A stretch of 8,988 nucleotides of DNA from Aquitalea sp. (GTDB lineage: Bacteria; Pseudomonadota; Gammaproteobacteria; Burkholderiales; Chromobacteriaceae). The position numbers and the translations under genes were made by a program. Position 1 is the stretch's first letter. The number at the start of each line of letters is the position of its first letter. The notes under the pieces are model-generated. The model worked only from the letters and a program-made list of their open reading frames with translations. It was not told the DNA's origin and made no database searches. Positions 1 through 6,164 of the stretch are shown here, in pieces. The stretch covers positions 1 to 8,988 of the forward strand of contig JAFANL010000289.1 in assembly GCA_019232735.1 (NCBI GenBank), written 5' to 3'.

Positions 1-12
1 TAGCGGATTCAT
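1..12 (-). CDS. pyrF: Start of a gene cut by the window edge, probably orotidine 5'-phosphate decarboxylase (pyrF)
   Basis: Only the first four codons are inside the window and encode Met-Asn-Pro-Leu. A clear Shine-Dalgarno AGGAGA at 17-22 stands four bases before the ATG, so this is a real translation start. It begins 18 bases after the lapB stop on the same strand and is probably co-transcribed with it. In E. coli the order is lapA-lapB-pyrF, and from memory Neisseria PyrF begins with the same MNPL residues. On that basis I infer pyrF, the last enzyme of UMP synthesis. Four residues cannot prove identity; any other gene starting here is possible. Confidence 0.5.
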
Positions 13-30
13 GTCTTCTCCTGAATACAA

Positions 31-1191
31 TCAATGAGTTTCCGAGCGGTTGGGCGTAAAGCTTTCCCACTCGCCGCAGGCGGGGCAGTGCCAGAAGAAG
101 GCCCGCGAGCGGAAGTTGCAACATTTGCAGCGGTGCACGGTCAGGCGCGCTGCATGTTTCTGAATCAGGGCGCGGGCCACTTCGGCATCCATGCGCCCTT
201 CTGGCGACAATTCGTCCATCTGCGCTTCGATCAGCCGGTAAACCCCCATCAGGTTGGGACGGGCATGCACCGACTGGCGTGCCACTTCCAGCGCCCGCTC
301 CTCACCTTCGTAGGTGGAAAGCTTCTGATACAGCAAATCGGTCAACTCCAGCTGCGGGAAGGTTTTCTGATAGCCCTGCAACAGGGCAATGCCTTCCTGT
401 GGCTTGTCCAGTTTTTCGTAGGCATCGAACAAGCGCTCGGCCGCCATCGACAAGTATTCGAAATTTTGCTTCTCGATGTTTTGCCATGCCGCAATGGCCG
501 CTTCGATTTTGCCCTCGGCAAACTCGATATCACCCAGAATCAGGCTGGCACGCACACATTTGCGGTTTGCCTGCATGGCCCCCGCCACCAGGGTACGGGC
601 CAGCGGGTAATTGGAGCGGTACAGCTCACCCTGCGCCAGTTCACAATAAAATTGCGCCACTTCATGCTGAAAAGAGTGGGCATCGCTGCGCAATTCCTTG
701 GCCGTTTCAATGGCCTTCTGCCAATCCCGGTCCTGCTGGTAGATGTCCAGCAACTGCCGCCGGGCTGCCAGCGCCATATTGCCGTTCAACAGTTTCAACA
801 AGATTTCTTCAGCGCGATCCACCAGCCCGGCCTTGCGAAAATCCTGCGCCAGTTCATTACGCACGATGTCACGTTGTTCCGCGGGTAGATCAGATGATTC
901 CAGCATGCGCTGGTGCAGCCGGATGGCACGGTCGTTTTCGCCACGCTTGCGATACAGCTTGCCCAGGGTCAGTTGCAGCTCCGGAGCGGAGCCTTGTTGG
1001 CGCGACACTTCGCCCAGTGCCTGGGCGGCAATGTCGGTCTTGTCGTCCACCAGGGCGTCCAGACCACGGAAAAAGCCGGTGGGCACGGACTTGGCCTGTT
1101 TCAATACGGTGCGCATGTCTACCCGCGCCGCCAGCCAACCCAGGCCAAAAAAGGCCGGGAACAGCAACAGCCACCACAAATCCAGTTCCAA
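31..1191 (-). CDS. lapB: LapB (YciM), TPR protein controlling LPS synthesis
   Basis: The 386-residue product matches the usual LapB length (389 in E. coli). A single N-terminal membrane anchor spans about residues 5-22. The middle is helical tetratricopeptide repeats; motifs such as LGKLYRKRGENDRAI near residue 75 and repeated Ala/Leu/Tyr helices are visible. The C-terminus carries a rubredoxin-like metal site with C355xxC358 and C369PAC372, plus an extra C357. In the family, LapB sits on the cytoplasmic face of the inner membrane and promotes FtsH degradation of LpxC, which limits lipid A synthesis; the metal domain packs on the TPRs. The start is TTG, chosen because AAGGAAG at 1198-1204 lies six bases upstream and because the first in-frame ATG (residue 26) would remove the anchor. 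It follows lapA after 73 bases and precedes a probable pyrF, the E. coli order. Confidence 0.95.
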   Translation of the reverse strand: MELDLWWLLLFPAFFGLGWLAARVDMRTVLKQAKSVPTGFFRGLDALVDDKTDIAAQALGEVSRQQGSAPELQLTLGKLYRKRGENDRAIRLHQRMLESSDLPAEQRDIVRNELAQDFRKAGLVDRAEEILLKLLNGNMALAARRQLLDIYQQDRDWQKAIETAKELRSDAHSFQHEVAQFYCELAQGELYRSNYPLARTLVAGAMQANRKCVRASLILGDIEFAEGKIEAAIAAWQNIEKQNFEYLSMAAERLFDAYEKLDKPQEGIALLQGYQKTFPQLELTDLLYQKLSTYEGEERALEVARQSVHARPNLMGVYRLIEAQMDELSPEGRMDAEVARALIQKHAARLTVHRCKCCNFRSRAFFWHCPACGEWESFTPNRSETH

Positions 1192-1224
1192 AGAATGCTT
1201 CCTTCAAGGAAAGTGAGTCGCCTA

Positions 1225-1259
1225 CCCTGTCCGCAGCTGAGGGCAGGGTTCGGACAGGG
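1225..1259. repeat. Perfect 9-bp inverted repeat between lapA and lapB
   Basis: CCCTGTCCG at 1225-1233 is the exact reverse complement of CGGACAGGG at 1251-1259, with a 17-base loop. There is no T-run after it on the minus strand, so it is not a standard intrinsic terminator. It ends about 20 bases before the lapB Shine-Dalgarno. A hairpin in the lapA-lapB transcript that affects stability or relative expression is possible, as is chance. The core CTGTCC/GGACAG recurs in the inverted repeat at 4583-4605. Confidence 0.5.
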
Positions 1260-1264
1260 GCAGA

Positions 1265-1558
1265 TCAGTCGGCCAACGCATCGCTGGGGTCGACAGCCAC
1301 CTTGCTGCTGGGCGGACGGTTGCGCAGTTCCTTCTTGAGCTGGGACAGCTCCTTGCGCATGCGCAGATAGTAGGAGAAGGTAGCCAGCAGGCCAACAGCA
1401 GCGCCCGCGACGAAAAACACCAGCAGAAAGACGATCAGCGGTGCCGACCAGGACTGGCCGAAAAACAGCTTGAACTCGACCATGTGGCTGTTTTGCACGG
1501 TGACGGCAATCAGGAAAACCAGCAGGGCCAGCTCGATGATACGCACGATGTAGCGCAT
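1265..1558 (-). CDS. lapA: LapA (YciS), small inner-membrane LPS assembly protein
   Basis: This 97-residue protein has the LapA (DUF1049) layout. A first membrane helix spans about residues 5-21, followed by the family motif VQNSHMVEF, a second helix at about 41-62, and a charged cytoplasmic coiled-coil tail (YYLRMRKELSQLKKEL). In E. coli LapA partners LapB in coupling LPS synthesis to transport. The reading frame is open further upstream to 1639, but the ATG at 1558 gives the family N-terminus MRYIVRIIEL and was chosen. Its Shine-Dalgarno is weak (GAG eight bases upstream). A strong terminator upstream (1642-1667) separates it from ihfB, so lapAB should need its own promoter. Minus-strand TTGACC at 1630-1635 resembles a -35 box, but no -10 box stands at the right distance. 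Confidence 0.93.
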   Translation of the reverse strand: MRYIVRIIELALLVFLIAVTVQNSHMVEFKLFFGQSWSAPLIVFLLVFFVAGAAVGLLATFSYYLRMRKELSQLKKELRNRPPSSKVAVDPSDALAD

Positions 1559-1641
1559 GCTTTTTACTCGGAGAGGGTTACCGGAGTGCAAGTTTAAACG
1601 ATAGTGTGCTGCAACCCAAGCCAGAGCAGGGTCAAACAAAG

Positions 1642-1667
1642 AAAAAGCGCCGCAAAAGCGGCGCTTT
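1642..1667 (-). terminator. Intrinsic terminator after ihfB
   Basis: AAAGCGCCGC (1644-1653) and GCGGCGCTTT (1658-1667) form a perfect 10-bp stem around an AAAA loop. On the minus strand the stem is followed by a T-run from the plus-strand A-run at 1642-1646, continuing TTTTTCTTTG. It lies about 33 bases after the ihfB stop and should end the cmk-rpsA-ihfB transcript. The stem is symmetrical, but plus-strand transcripts would have only TTT after it, so the minus direction is favoured. Confidence 0.9.
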
Positions 1668-1699
1668 GATTGGGCTTGCGAGACCAGCAGTCACGACAA

Positions 1700-2014
1700 T
1701 CAGGCCTGAGTCTGTTCCAGCAGGGACAGATCCACCCGTTCGCGCAACTCTTTGCCAGCCTTGAAATGCGGCACATATTTCTCAGGAACCGAGACACTGC
1801 TACCTGATTTCGGGTTCCGGCCCACACGGGGCGGACGGTAGTTCAGATCGAAACTGCCAAAGCCGCGGATTTCTATGCGGCTACCCTGTGCCAGGTTGCT
1901 GGCCATCGCATCCAGAATGGTTTTGACGGCCAGCTCAGCATCTTTGTAGACCAACTGAGAATTGCGCTCGGCAAGACGTTCTGCCAGCCGCGCGATCAGC
2001 TCAGACTTGGTCAT
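1700..2014 (-). CDS. ihfB: Integration host factor subunit beta
   Basis: The 104-residue product begins MTKSELI, the canonical IHF-beta N-terminus, and carries RIEIRGFGSF (46-55) and the DNA-binding beta-arm signature RPPRVGRNPKSG with the intercalating proline at P68. YVPHFKAGKELRERV forms the C-terminal helix. IHF beta pairs with IHF alpha to bend DNA sharply for replication, recombination and sigma54 promoters. It is about ten residues longer than E. coli IHF-beta, with four extra residues in the helix 1-2 region and a longer tail after the last helix. The gene starts only 7 bases after the rpsA stop. Its only Shine-Dalgarno candidate is the GAG that is the last sense codon of rpsA, so translation is probably coupled to S1. 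In E. coli the rpsA-ihfB gap is much longer and holds a promoter. Confidence 0.97.
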   Translation of the reverse strand: MTKSELIARLAERLAERNSQLVYKDAELAVKTILDAMASNLAQGSRIEIRGFGSFDLNYRPPRVGRNPKSGSSVSVPEKYVPHFKAGKELRERVDLSLLEQTQA

Positions 2015-2021
2015 GATGCAA

Positions 2022-3713
2022 TTACTCGTTGGAGCCGGACAGCTTGGCCTTCAGCAGTGCACCCAGGTTGGTAGTACCAGCCGAAGCGCTGTCAACCGAC
2101 AGGTTCTTCATGGCGGTGCTGTCTTCCTGAGCATCCTTGGCCTTGATGGACAGGCTGATATTGCGGGACTTGCGATCCACGGCAATGATCACGGCTTCCA
2201 CTTCGTCGCCATCCTTCAGCAGGGTGCGAGCATCTTCCACGCGGTCGCGGGACAGTTCGGAAGCGCGCAGGTAGCCTTCAACGTCCATGTCCAGAGCGAT
2301 AACGGCACCCTTGGCATCAACGGTCTTCACAGTACCCTTGACGATAGCGCCCTTGTCGTTCATGGCAACGTAGTTGTTGAACGGATCACCTTCCAGTTGC
2401 TTGATGCCCAGGGAGATGCGTTCTTTTTCCACGTCGATGGACAGAACAACAGCTTCAACCTCGTCACCCTTCTTGAACTTGCGCACGGCATCTTCGCCGG
2501 TTTCGTTCCAGGACAGGTCGGACAGGTGAACCAGGCCATCGATGCCGCCCGGCAGACCAACGAACACACCGAAATCGGTGATGGACTTGATCGCGCCCTT
2601 CAGCTTGTCGCCCTTGTGGAAGTTGTCGGCAAACTCGTTCCACGGGTTGGCCAGGCACTGCTTCATGCCCAGGGAGATACGACGACGGTCTTCGTCGATT
2701 TCCAGGATCATGACTTCAACTTCGTCACCAACCTGAACTACCTTGGACGGGTGTACGTTCTTGTTGGTCCAGTCCATTTCGGACACGTGTACCAGACCTT
2801 CGATGCCTTGTTCGATTTCAACAAATGCGCCGTAGTCGGTCAGGTTGGTTACCTTGCCGAACAGACGGGTGCTGGCCGGGTAGCGACGGGACAGACCAAC
2901 CCACGGATCTTCGCCCAGTTGCTTCAGACCCAGGGATACACGGTTCTTCTCTTGATCGAACTTCAGGACCTTGGCTTCGACTTCGTCGCCAACAGCCAGA
3001 ACTTCGGACGGGTGCTTCACACGACGCCATGCCAGGTCGGTGATGTGCAGCAGGCCGTCGATGCCGCCCAGGTCAACAAACGCACCGTAGTCGGTGATGT
3101 TCTTGACGATACCCTTGATAACGGCGCCCTCTTTCAGGGTTTCCAGCAGAGCCTTGCGCTCTTCGCCCAGGGTTTCTTCCAGAACGGAACGACGCGAAAC
3201 AACCACGTTGTTACGCTTGCGATCCAGCTTGATAACCTTGAATTCGATGTTCTTGTTTTCGTACGGAGTGGTGTCTTTCACCGGACGTACGTCAACCAGG
3301 GAACCCGGCAGGAAGGCGCGGATGCCGTTGACCATAACGGTCAGGCCACCCTTGACCTTGCCAGAGATCAGGCCGGACAGGATCTTGCCGGTTTCCAGCG
3401 CTTCTTCCAGCTCAACCCAGGCAGCCAGACGCTTGGCTTTTTCGCGGGACAGCTTGGTTTCACCAAAGCCGTTTTCCAGCGCGTCGATGGCAACAGTCAC
3501 GAAGTCGCCGATGGCAACTTCAACAACGCCTTCGTCGTTCTTGAATTCTTCGGCCGGAATCAGGGATTCGGATTTCAGGCCGGCATTTACAGTTACGAAG
3601 TTGGAATCAACTGCAACGACTTCAGCAGTGATCACCTCGCCCACGCGCATGTCGTGAAGGGTCAGGCTTTCTTCGAACAGCTGGGCAAAGTTTTCCATGG
3701 AGAGGGTAGTCAT
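2022..3713 (-). CDS. rpsA: 30S ribosomal protein S1
   Basis: The 563-residue protein has six S1/OB-fold RNA-binding repeats at about 24-89, 109-175, 196-264, 281-351, 368-438 and 455-524, then a short tail; E. coli S1 has 557. Repeats 3-5 carry the strong S1 motif (ITDYGAFVDLGGIDGLLH, LTDYGAFVEIEQGIEGLVH, ITDFGVFVGLPGGIDGLVH). The first two repeats are the divergent ribosome-docking type and the sixth is also divergent, as expected. S1 binds the 30S subunit through its N-terminus and unwinds mRNA for initiation. The ATG at 3713 gives the usual MTTLSMENFAQLFEESL start; an adjacent upstream TTG would add one residue only. The Shine-Dalgarno is poor (GAG eight bases upstream), which fits the S1-dependent autoregulated start known in E. 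coli. It lies 95 bases after cmk. Confidence 0.98.
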   Translation of the reverse strand: MTTLSMENFAQLFEESLTLHDMRVGEVITAEVVAVDSNFVTVNAGLKSESLIPAEEFKNDEGVVEVAIGDFVTVAIDALENGFGETKLSREKAKRLAAWVELEEALETGKILSGLISGKVKGGLTVMVNGIRAFLPGSLVDVRPVKDTTPYENKNIEFKVIKLDRKRNNVVVSRRSVLEETLGEERKALLETLKEGAVIKGIVKNITDYGAFVDLGGIDGLLHITDLAWRRVKHPSEVLAVGDEVEAKVLKFDQEKNRVSLGLKQLGEDPWVGLSRRYPASTRLFGKVTNLTDYGAFVEIEQGIEGLVHVSEMDWTNKNVHPSKVVQVGDEVEVMILEIDEDRRRISLGMKQCLANPWNEFADNFHKGDKLKGAIKSITDFGVFVGLPGGIDGLVHLSDLSWNETGEDAVRKFKKGDEVEAVVLSIDVEKERISLGIKQLEGDPFNNYVAMNDKGAIVKGTVKTVDAKGAVIALDMDVEGYLRASELSRDRVEDARTLLKDGDEVEAVIIAVDRKSRNISLSIKAKDAQEDSTAMKNLSVDSASAGTTNLGALLKAKLSGSNE

Positions 3714-3801
3714 CAAGCTTACTCTCGGTGCACACCTTGCGGCGTGCGGGGTTAGGGTTGAACACAGGGCGCCTCTTGCAATGCAGCAAGGATTGCCCCT
3801 T
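3714..3801 (-). promoter_or_regulatory. Candidate rpsA leader with GNRA-loop hairpin
   Basis: The minus-strand leader contains GCACGCC-GCAA-GGTGTGC (plus coordinates 3730-3747): a 7-bp stem with one G-U pair, closed by a GCAA tetraloop of the stable GNRA class. It ends 16 bases before the rpsA ATG. A second, 5-bp hairpin (CTTGC/GCAAG) is possible at 3775-3790. In E. coli the rpsA leader is about 90 bases long, folds into hairpins and is repressed by free S1. This leader has similar length and the same poor Shine-Dalgarno. Homology to the E. coli element is inferred from position and general design, not from sequence. Confidence 0.4.
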
Positions 3802-3807
3802 TAAAAA

Positions 3808-3813
3808 ATCATA
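3808..3813 (-). promoter_or_regulatory. Possible -10 box of an rpsA promoter
   Basis: Minus-strand TATGAT (five of six matches to TATAAT) overlaps the cmk stop codon. Seventeen bases upstream stands CGGGCA, which matches only three positions of TTGACA. A start near 3801 would give a leader of about 88 bases. An rpsA promoter next to cmk is known in E. coli, but this site rests on a single hexamer. Confidence 0.3.
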
Positions 3814-4477
3814 CGCCGGAGGCCTGGGACTGCCCGAAGCAGCGGAGTACCGTATCGACCGCCTGGTCGATGGTGAGCTCCGTGGTGTCGAGCAGAAAGG
3901 CGTCCGGCTCTTGGCGCAGCGGCGCTACCGCCCGGGCCGCATCGCGGGTGTCCCGATCGATAATGTCCTGCTTAATCTGCGGGAGGTTAGCAGATTCCCC
4001 CTTGCCGATCAACTGCTTATAGCGTCTGAATGCACGCTCTTCCGCGCTGGCGGTCAAAAAAATCTTCACGCGAGCCTGGGGAAACACCACCGAGCCCATG
4101 TCCCGACCATCGGTGACCAGGCCCGGAGCCACGGCAAAATCGCGCTGGCGCTGCAACAGGGCCGCACGTACCGCCGGCAGGGCCGCCACTTTGGATGCGC
4201 CGATGCCGATTTCCTCGGCGCGAATCGCCTCACTGGCATCGTTGCCATCCAGCCACACCTGTCCCTGCTCAAAGGCAGCCGGCAAGCTGGCAGCCAGTTC
4301 GGCCAGACGGTCTTCTGCCTCCCAGGCCACGTCCAGCTGGCGCGCATGCAGGGCCAGCAGACGATAGAGCGAACCGGAATCCAGATAATGAAAGCCCAGG
4401 CGCTGGGCAACAATGGCAGCAACAGTCCCCTTGCCGGAAGCAGAAGGGCCGTCGATGGTAATCACGGGAACTGACAT
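3809..4477 (-). CDS. cmk: Cytidylate kinase
   Basis: The 222-residue enzyme (227 in E. coli) phosphorylates CMP and dCMP with ATP. It has the P-loop G10-PSASGKG-T18, the CMP-binding motif D33-SGSLYR, the family motif TDGRDMGSVVFP (122-133), ERAFRR (147-152) and the lid/CMP-site motif DRDTRDAARAVAPL (174-187). The ATG at 4477 gives the usual start MSVPVITIDGPSASGKG. No convincing Shine-Dalgarno precedes it. An in-frame GTG at 4504 would add nine residues (first residues MFIQDIATL) and cannot be excluded. cmk is first in the minus-strand run and is followed by rpsA, a conserved neighbour. It is divergent from aroA, whereas in many proteobacteria aroA lies just upstream in the same direction. 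Confidence 0.96.
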   Translation of the reverse strand: MSVPVITIDGPSASGKGTVAAIVAQRLGFHYLDSGSLYRLLALHARQLDVAWEAEDRLAELAASLPAAFEQGQVWLDGNDASEAIRAEEIGIGASKVAALPAVRAALLQRQRDFAVAPGLVTDGRDMGSVVFPQARVKIFLTASAEERAFRRYKQLIGKGESANLPQIKQDIIDRDTRDAARAVAPLRQEPDAFLLDTTELTIDQAVDTVLRCFGQSQASGV

Positions 4478-4506
4478 AAGCGTGGCAATATCCTGAATAA
4501 ACACCG

Positions 4507-4527
4507 GGCAATGGACCTGCCATTGCC
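4507..4527. repeat. Perfect 8-bp inverted repeat in the cmk leader
   Basis: GGCAATGG (4507-4514) and CCATTGCC (4520-4527) are exact reverse complements around a 5-base loop. On the cmk transcript the loop reads CAGGT, so an AGG core sits in the loop about 11 bases before the possible GTG start at 4504. If cmk transcription starts from the -10 box at 4537-4542, the hairpin would stand at the very 5' end of the mRNA. Roles as an mRNA stabiliser, translational switch or protein-binding operator are all inference. Confidence 0.5.
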
Positions 4528-4536
4528 AAACCAGGG

Positions 4537-4542
4537 ATTTTA
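4537..4542 (-). promoter_or_regulatory. Possible -10 box for cmk
   Basis: Minus-strand TAAAAT matches the sigma70 -10 consensus at five of six positions and lies about 60 bases upstream of the cmk ATG. The hexamer 17 bases upstream (TTCCGG) is a poor -35 box. It is the best -10 candidate I found on the minus strand of this intergenic region. Confidence 0.3.
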
Positions 4543-4582
4543 ACGCAGCGGGAGCAAGCCCGGAACCGCTCGCACCGGATTT

Positions 4583-4605
4583 TCTGTCCCCAAACCACGG
4601 ACAGA
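4583..4605. repeat. 7-bp inverted repeat in the cmk-aroA intergenic region
   Basis: TCTGTCC (4583-4589) pairs exactly with GGACAGA (4599-4605) around a 9-base loop. A smaller repeat, CAGGC/GCCTG, follows at 4607-4621. No T-run follows on either strand. The position, between candidate cmk and aroA promoters, would suit an operator. The CTGTCC/GGACAG core is also found at 1225-1259. Confidence 0.35.
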
Positions 4606-4629
4606 GCAGGCTGCGGGCCTGATTGTAGT

Positions 4630-4658
4630 TTGCACGTTACCTCGCTGCCCTTTACAGT
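4630..4658 (+). promoter_or_regulatory. Candidate aroA promoter
   Basis: TTGCAC (4630-4635) and TACAGT (4653-4658) are separated by exactly 17 bases. They match the sigma70 -35 and -10 consensus at three and four of six positions. The leader to the aroA ATG would be about 95 bases. It is the best-spaced pair I found on the plus strand here, but still weak. Confidence 0.3.
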
Positions 4659-4759
4659 GTCAGATTGCAACGCCAAGCCAGACCTGTGCGCAGGCCTGAG
4701 CGGCGTGATGACAAGACCCGGACAATTCGAAGATATCTACAGAGACACGACGCCACGCC

Positions 4760-6046
4760 ATGGAACAGCTCCGCCTCACCCCGACTCCGCACCTTGCCGG
4801 CACCATCAAGCTGCCCGGTTCCAAAAGCATCTCCAATCGCACCCTGCTACTGGCGGCACTGTCCAGCGGCAGCACCGTGGTGCGAGACTTGCTGGATTCG
4901 GACGACATCCGCCACATGCTGGCGGCCCTGGGCTTGCTGGGGGTGAGCGTCGAGCAGATCGGCAATAGCCGTGATTTTCGCGTACAGGGTGTCGGCGGTG
5001 AGTTTCCGGTCAAGAGTGCCGACCTGTTTCTGGGCAATGCCGGCACCGCTTTCCGCCCGCTGACTGCCGCTCTGGCGCTGATGCAGGGCAATTACCAATT
5101 GTCCGGCGTAGCCCGCATGCATGAACGCCCGATCGGCGACCTGGTGGATGCCCTGCGTATTGCCGGTGCCGACATCAGCTACCGCGGCAACCCCGGCTAT
5201 CCACCCCTGATCATCGGCTCGGCCACGCTACGCCCCGGTGAGGTCATCCCGGTCAAGGGCAATGTTTCCAGCCAGTTCCTCACTGCCCTGCTGATGGCGC
5301 TGCCGCTGACCGGTGAAACCGCCACCATCGAAGTGGTTGGTGAGCTGATCTCCAAGCCGTATATCGAAATCACCCTCAATCTGATGGCCCGCTTCGGCGT
5401 ACAGGTGGAGCGCCAGGGCTGGCAGCGCTTTGTCATTCCCGGTGGCCAACACTATATTTCGCCGGGAGAAGTGCATGTCGAGGGCGATGCCTCCAGTGCC
5501 TCTTACTTTCTGGCCGCCGGTGCGCTGGCTGGCGGACCGGTACGGGTGGAAGGCGTAGGCAACAACAGCATTCAGGGCGATGTGAAATTTGCCGACACCC
5601 TGCGCCAGATGGGCGTGGCCATCAGCATGGGTGACAACTGGATTGAAGCTGCCGCCAATGGCAAGCTCAAGGCCATCGATGTGGACCTCAACCATATCCC
5701 CGATGCCGCCATGACCATTGCCGTGGCCGCGCTGGCAGCCGATGGCACCACCACACTGCGCAATATCGAAAGCTGGCGTGTCAAGGAAACCGACCGCCTG
5801 TCCGCCATGGCCACCGAGTTGCGCAAGCTGGGAGCCACGGTGGAAGAAGGCCAGGACTATATCCGCATCACCCCACCGGCCACCTTGACCCCGGATGCCG
5901 AAATCGACACCTACGACGACCACCGCATGGCCATGTGCTTCTCGCTGGTCTCGCTACTGGGCGCCCCCGTCGTCATCAACGACCCCAAATGCGTGGCCAA
6001 GACCTTCCCCGACTATTTCGAGGTACTGGCCAGCCTGCATGCCTGA
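4760..6046 (+). CDS. aroA: 3-phosphoshikimate 1-carboxyvinyltransferase (EPSP synthase)
   Basis: This 428-residue enzyme condenses shikimate 3-phosphate with phosphoenolpyruvate in the sixth step of the shikimate pathway. Visible family motifs are LPGSKSISNR (18-27, with substrate-binding K22, S23 and R27), LGNAGTAFRPL (91-101), RMHERPIGDLVDALR (119-133), GNVSSQFLTALL (167-178), IPDAAMTIA with catalytic D315, VKETDRLSAMATELRKLG with E343, and DDHRMAM (386-392). The motif near 91 is of the class I type, with G95, T96 and P100 all in their usual form, so no known glyphosate-tolerance change is seen. Length agrees with E. coli (427). Upstream of the ATG an in-frame stop follows at 4709, and no strong Shine-Dalgarno is visible (GAG at 4742-4744 is 15 bases away). 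It stands alone between a divergent promoter region and a terminator. Confidence 0.98.
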   Translation: MEQLRLTPTPHLAGTIKLPGSKSISNRTLLLAALSSGSTVVRDLLDSDDIRHMLAALGLLGVSVEQIGNSRDFRVQGVGGEFPVKSADLFLGNAGTAFRPLTAALALMQGNYQLSGVARMHERPIGDLVDALRIAGADISYRGNPGYPPLIIGSATLRPGEVIPVKGNVSSQFLTALLMALPLTGETATIEVVGELISKPYIEITLNLMARFGVQVERQGWQRFVIPGGQHYISPGEVHVEGDASSASYFLAAGALAGGPVRVEGVGNNSIQGDVKFADTLRQMGVAISMGDNWIEAAANGKLKAIDVDLNHIPDAAMTIAVAALAADGTTTLRNIESWRVKETDRLSAMATELRKLGATVEEGQDYIRITPPATLTPDAEIDTYDDHRMAMCFSLVSLLGAPVVINDPKCVAKTFPDYFEVLASLHA

Positions 6047-6076
6047 GCCTGACAGCCTGATAGAACATCCAAGTCC

Positions 6077-6102
6077 AACGCCCGCCTCGCGGGCGTTTTT
6101 TT
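6077..6102 (+). terminator. Intrinsic terminator after aroA
   Basis: AACGCCCGC (6077-6085) and GCGGGCGTT (6089-6097) form a perfect 9-bp stem with a 3-base CTC loop, followed by an unbroken run of seven T (6096-6102). It lies 31 bases after the aroA stop and should end that transcript. Confidence 0.95.
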
Positions 6103-6103
6103 C

Positions 6104-6135
6104 TTGCCAAATCCAACGACAAAACACAATATATA
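6104..6135 (+). promoter_or_regulatory. Possible promoter in an A-rich leader
   Basis: TTGCCA (6104-6109) matches the -35 consensus at five of six positions and directly follows the aroA terminator. TATATA at 6130-6135 resembles a -10 box, but the 20-base spacing is too long; CAATAT at 6127-6132 has the right spacing but only three matches. The stretch 6110-6164 is A-rich and GC-poor, unlike the rest of the window. A promoter is expected here because the gene that follows lies behind a strong terminator. Confidence 0.3.
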
Positions 6136-6164
6136 GATACAAACAAAATACAAAGCACAACAAA

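Noticed and set aside
34..1370. Two long plus-strand open frames opposite lapB (34-888 and 279-1370)
   Set aside because: They are antisense shadows of lapB; their translations are Pro/Arg/Gln-rich or lack any motif, and one runs into the lapA region.
1601..1635. lapA promoter with TTGACC (1630-1635) and CACTAT (1601-1606) on the minus strand
   Set aside because: The spacing is 23 bases, too long for sigma70; a promoter is expected here but not identified.
1559..1639. A 27-residue N-terminal extension of lapA
   Set aside because: The family N-terminus is the ATG at 1558; the extension is hydrophilic and not LapA-like, and it runs back to the ihfB terminator.
1962..3755. Open frame of 597 codons on the plus strand opposite rpsA
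   Set aside because: It mirrors the strongly biased codons of rpsA, has no family motifs, and covers a gene whose identity is certain.
4478..4504. GTG start for cmk at 4504
   Set aside because: It adds nine residues not seen in the family and its AGG lies in a hairpin loop 11 bases away; kept as an alternative only.
5895..6164. N-terminal extension of the pyrophosphohydrolase frame into aroA
   Set aside because: It overlaps aroA in another frame and crosses a strong terminator; homology-like sequence begins only after 6165.
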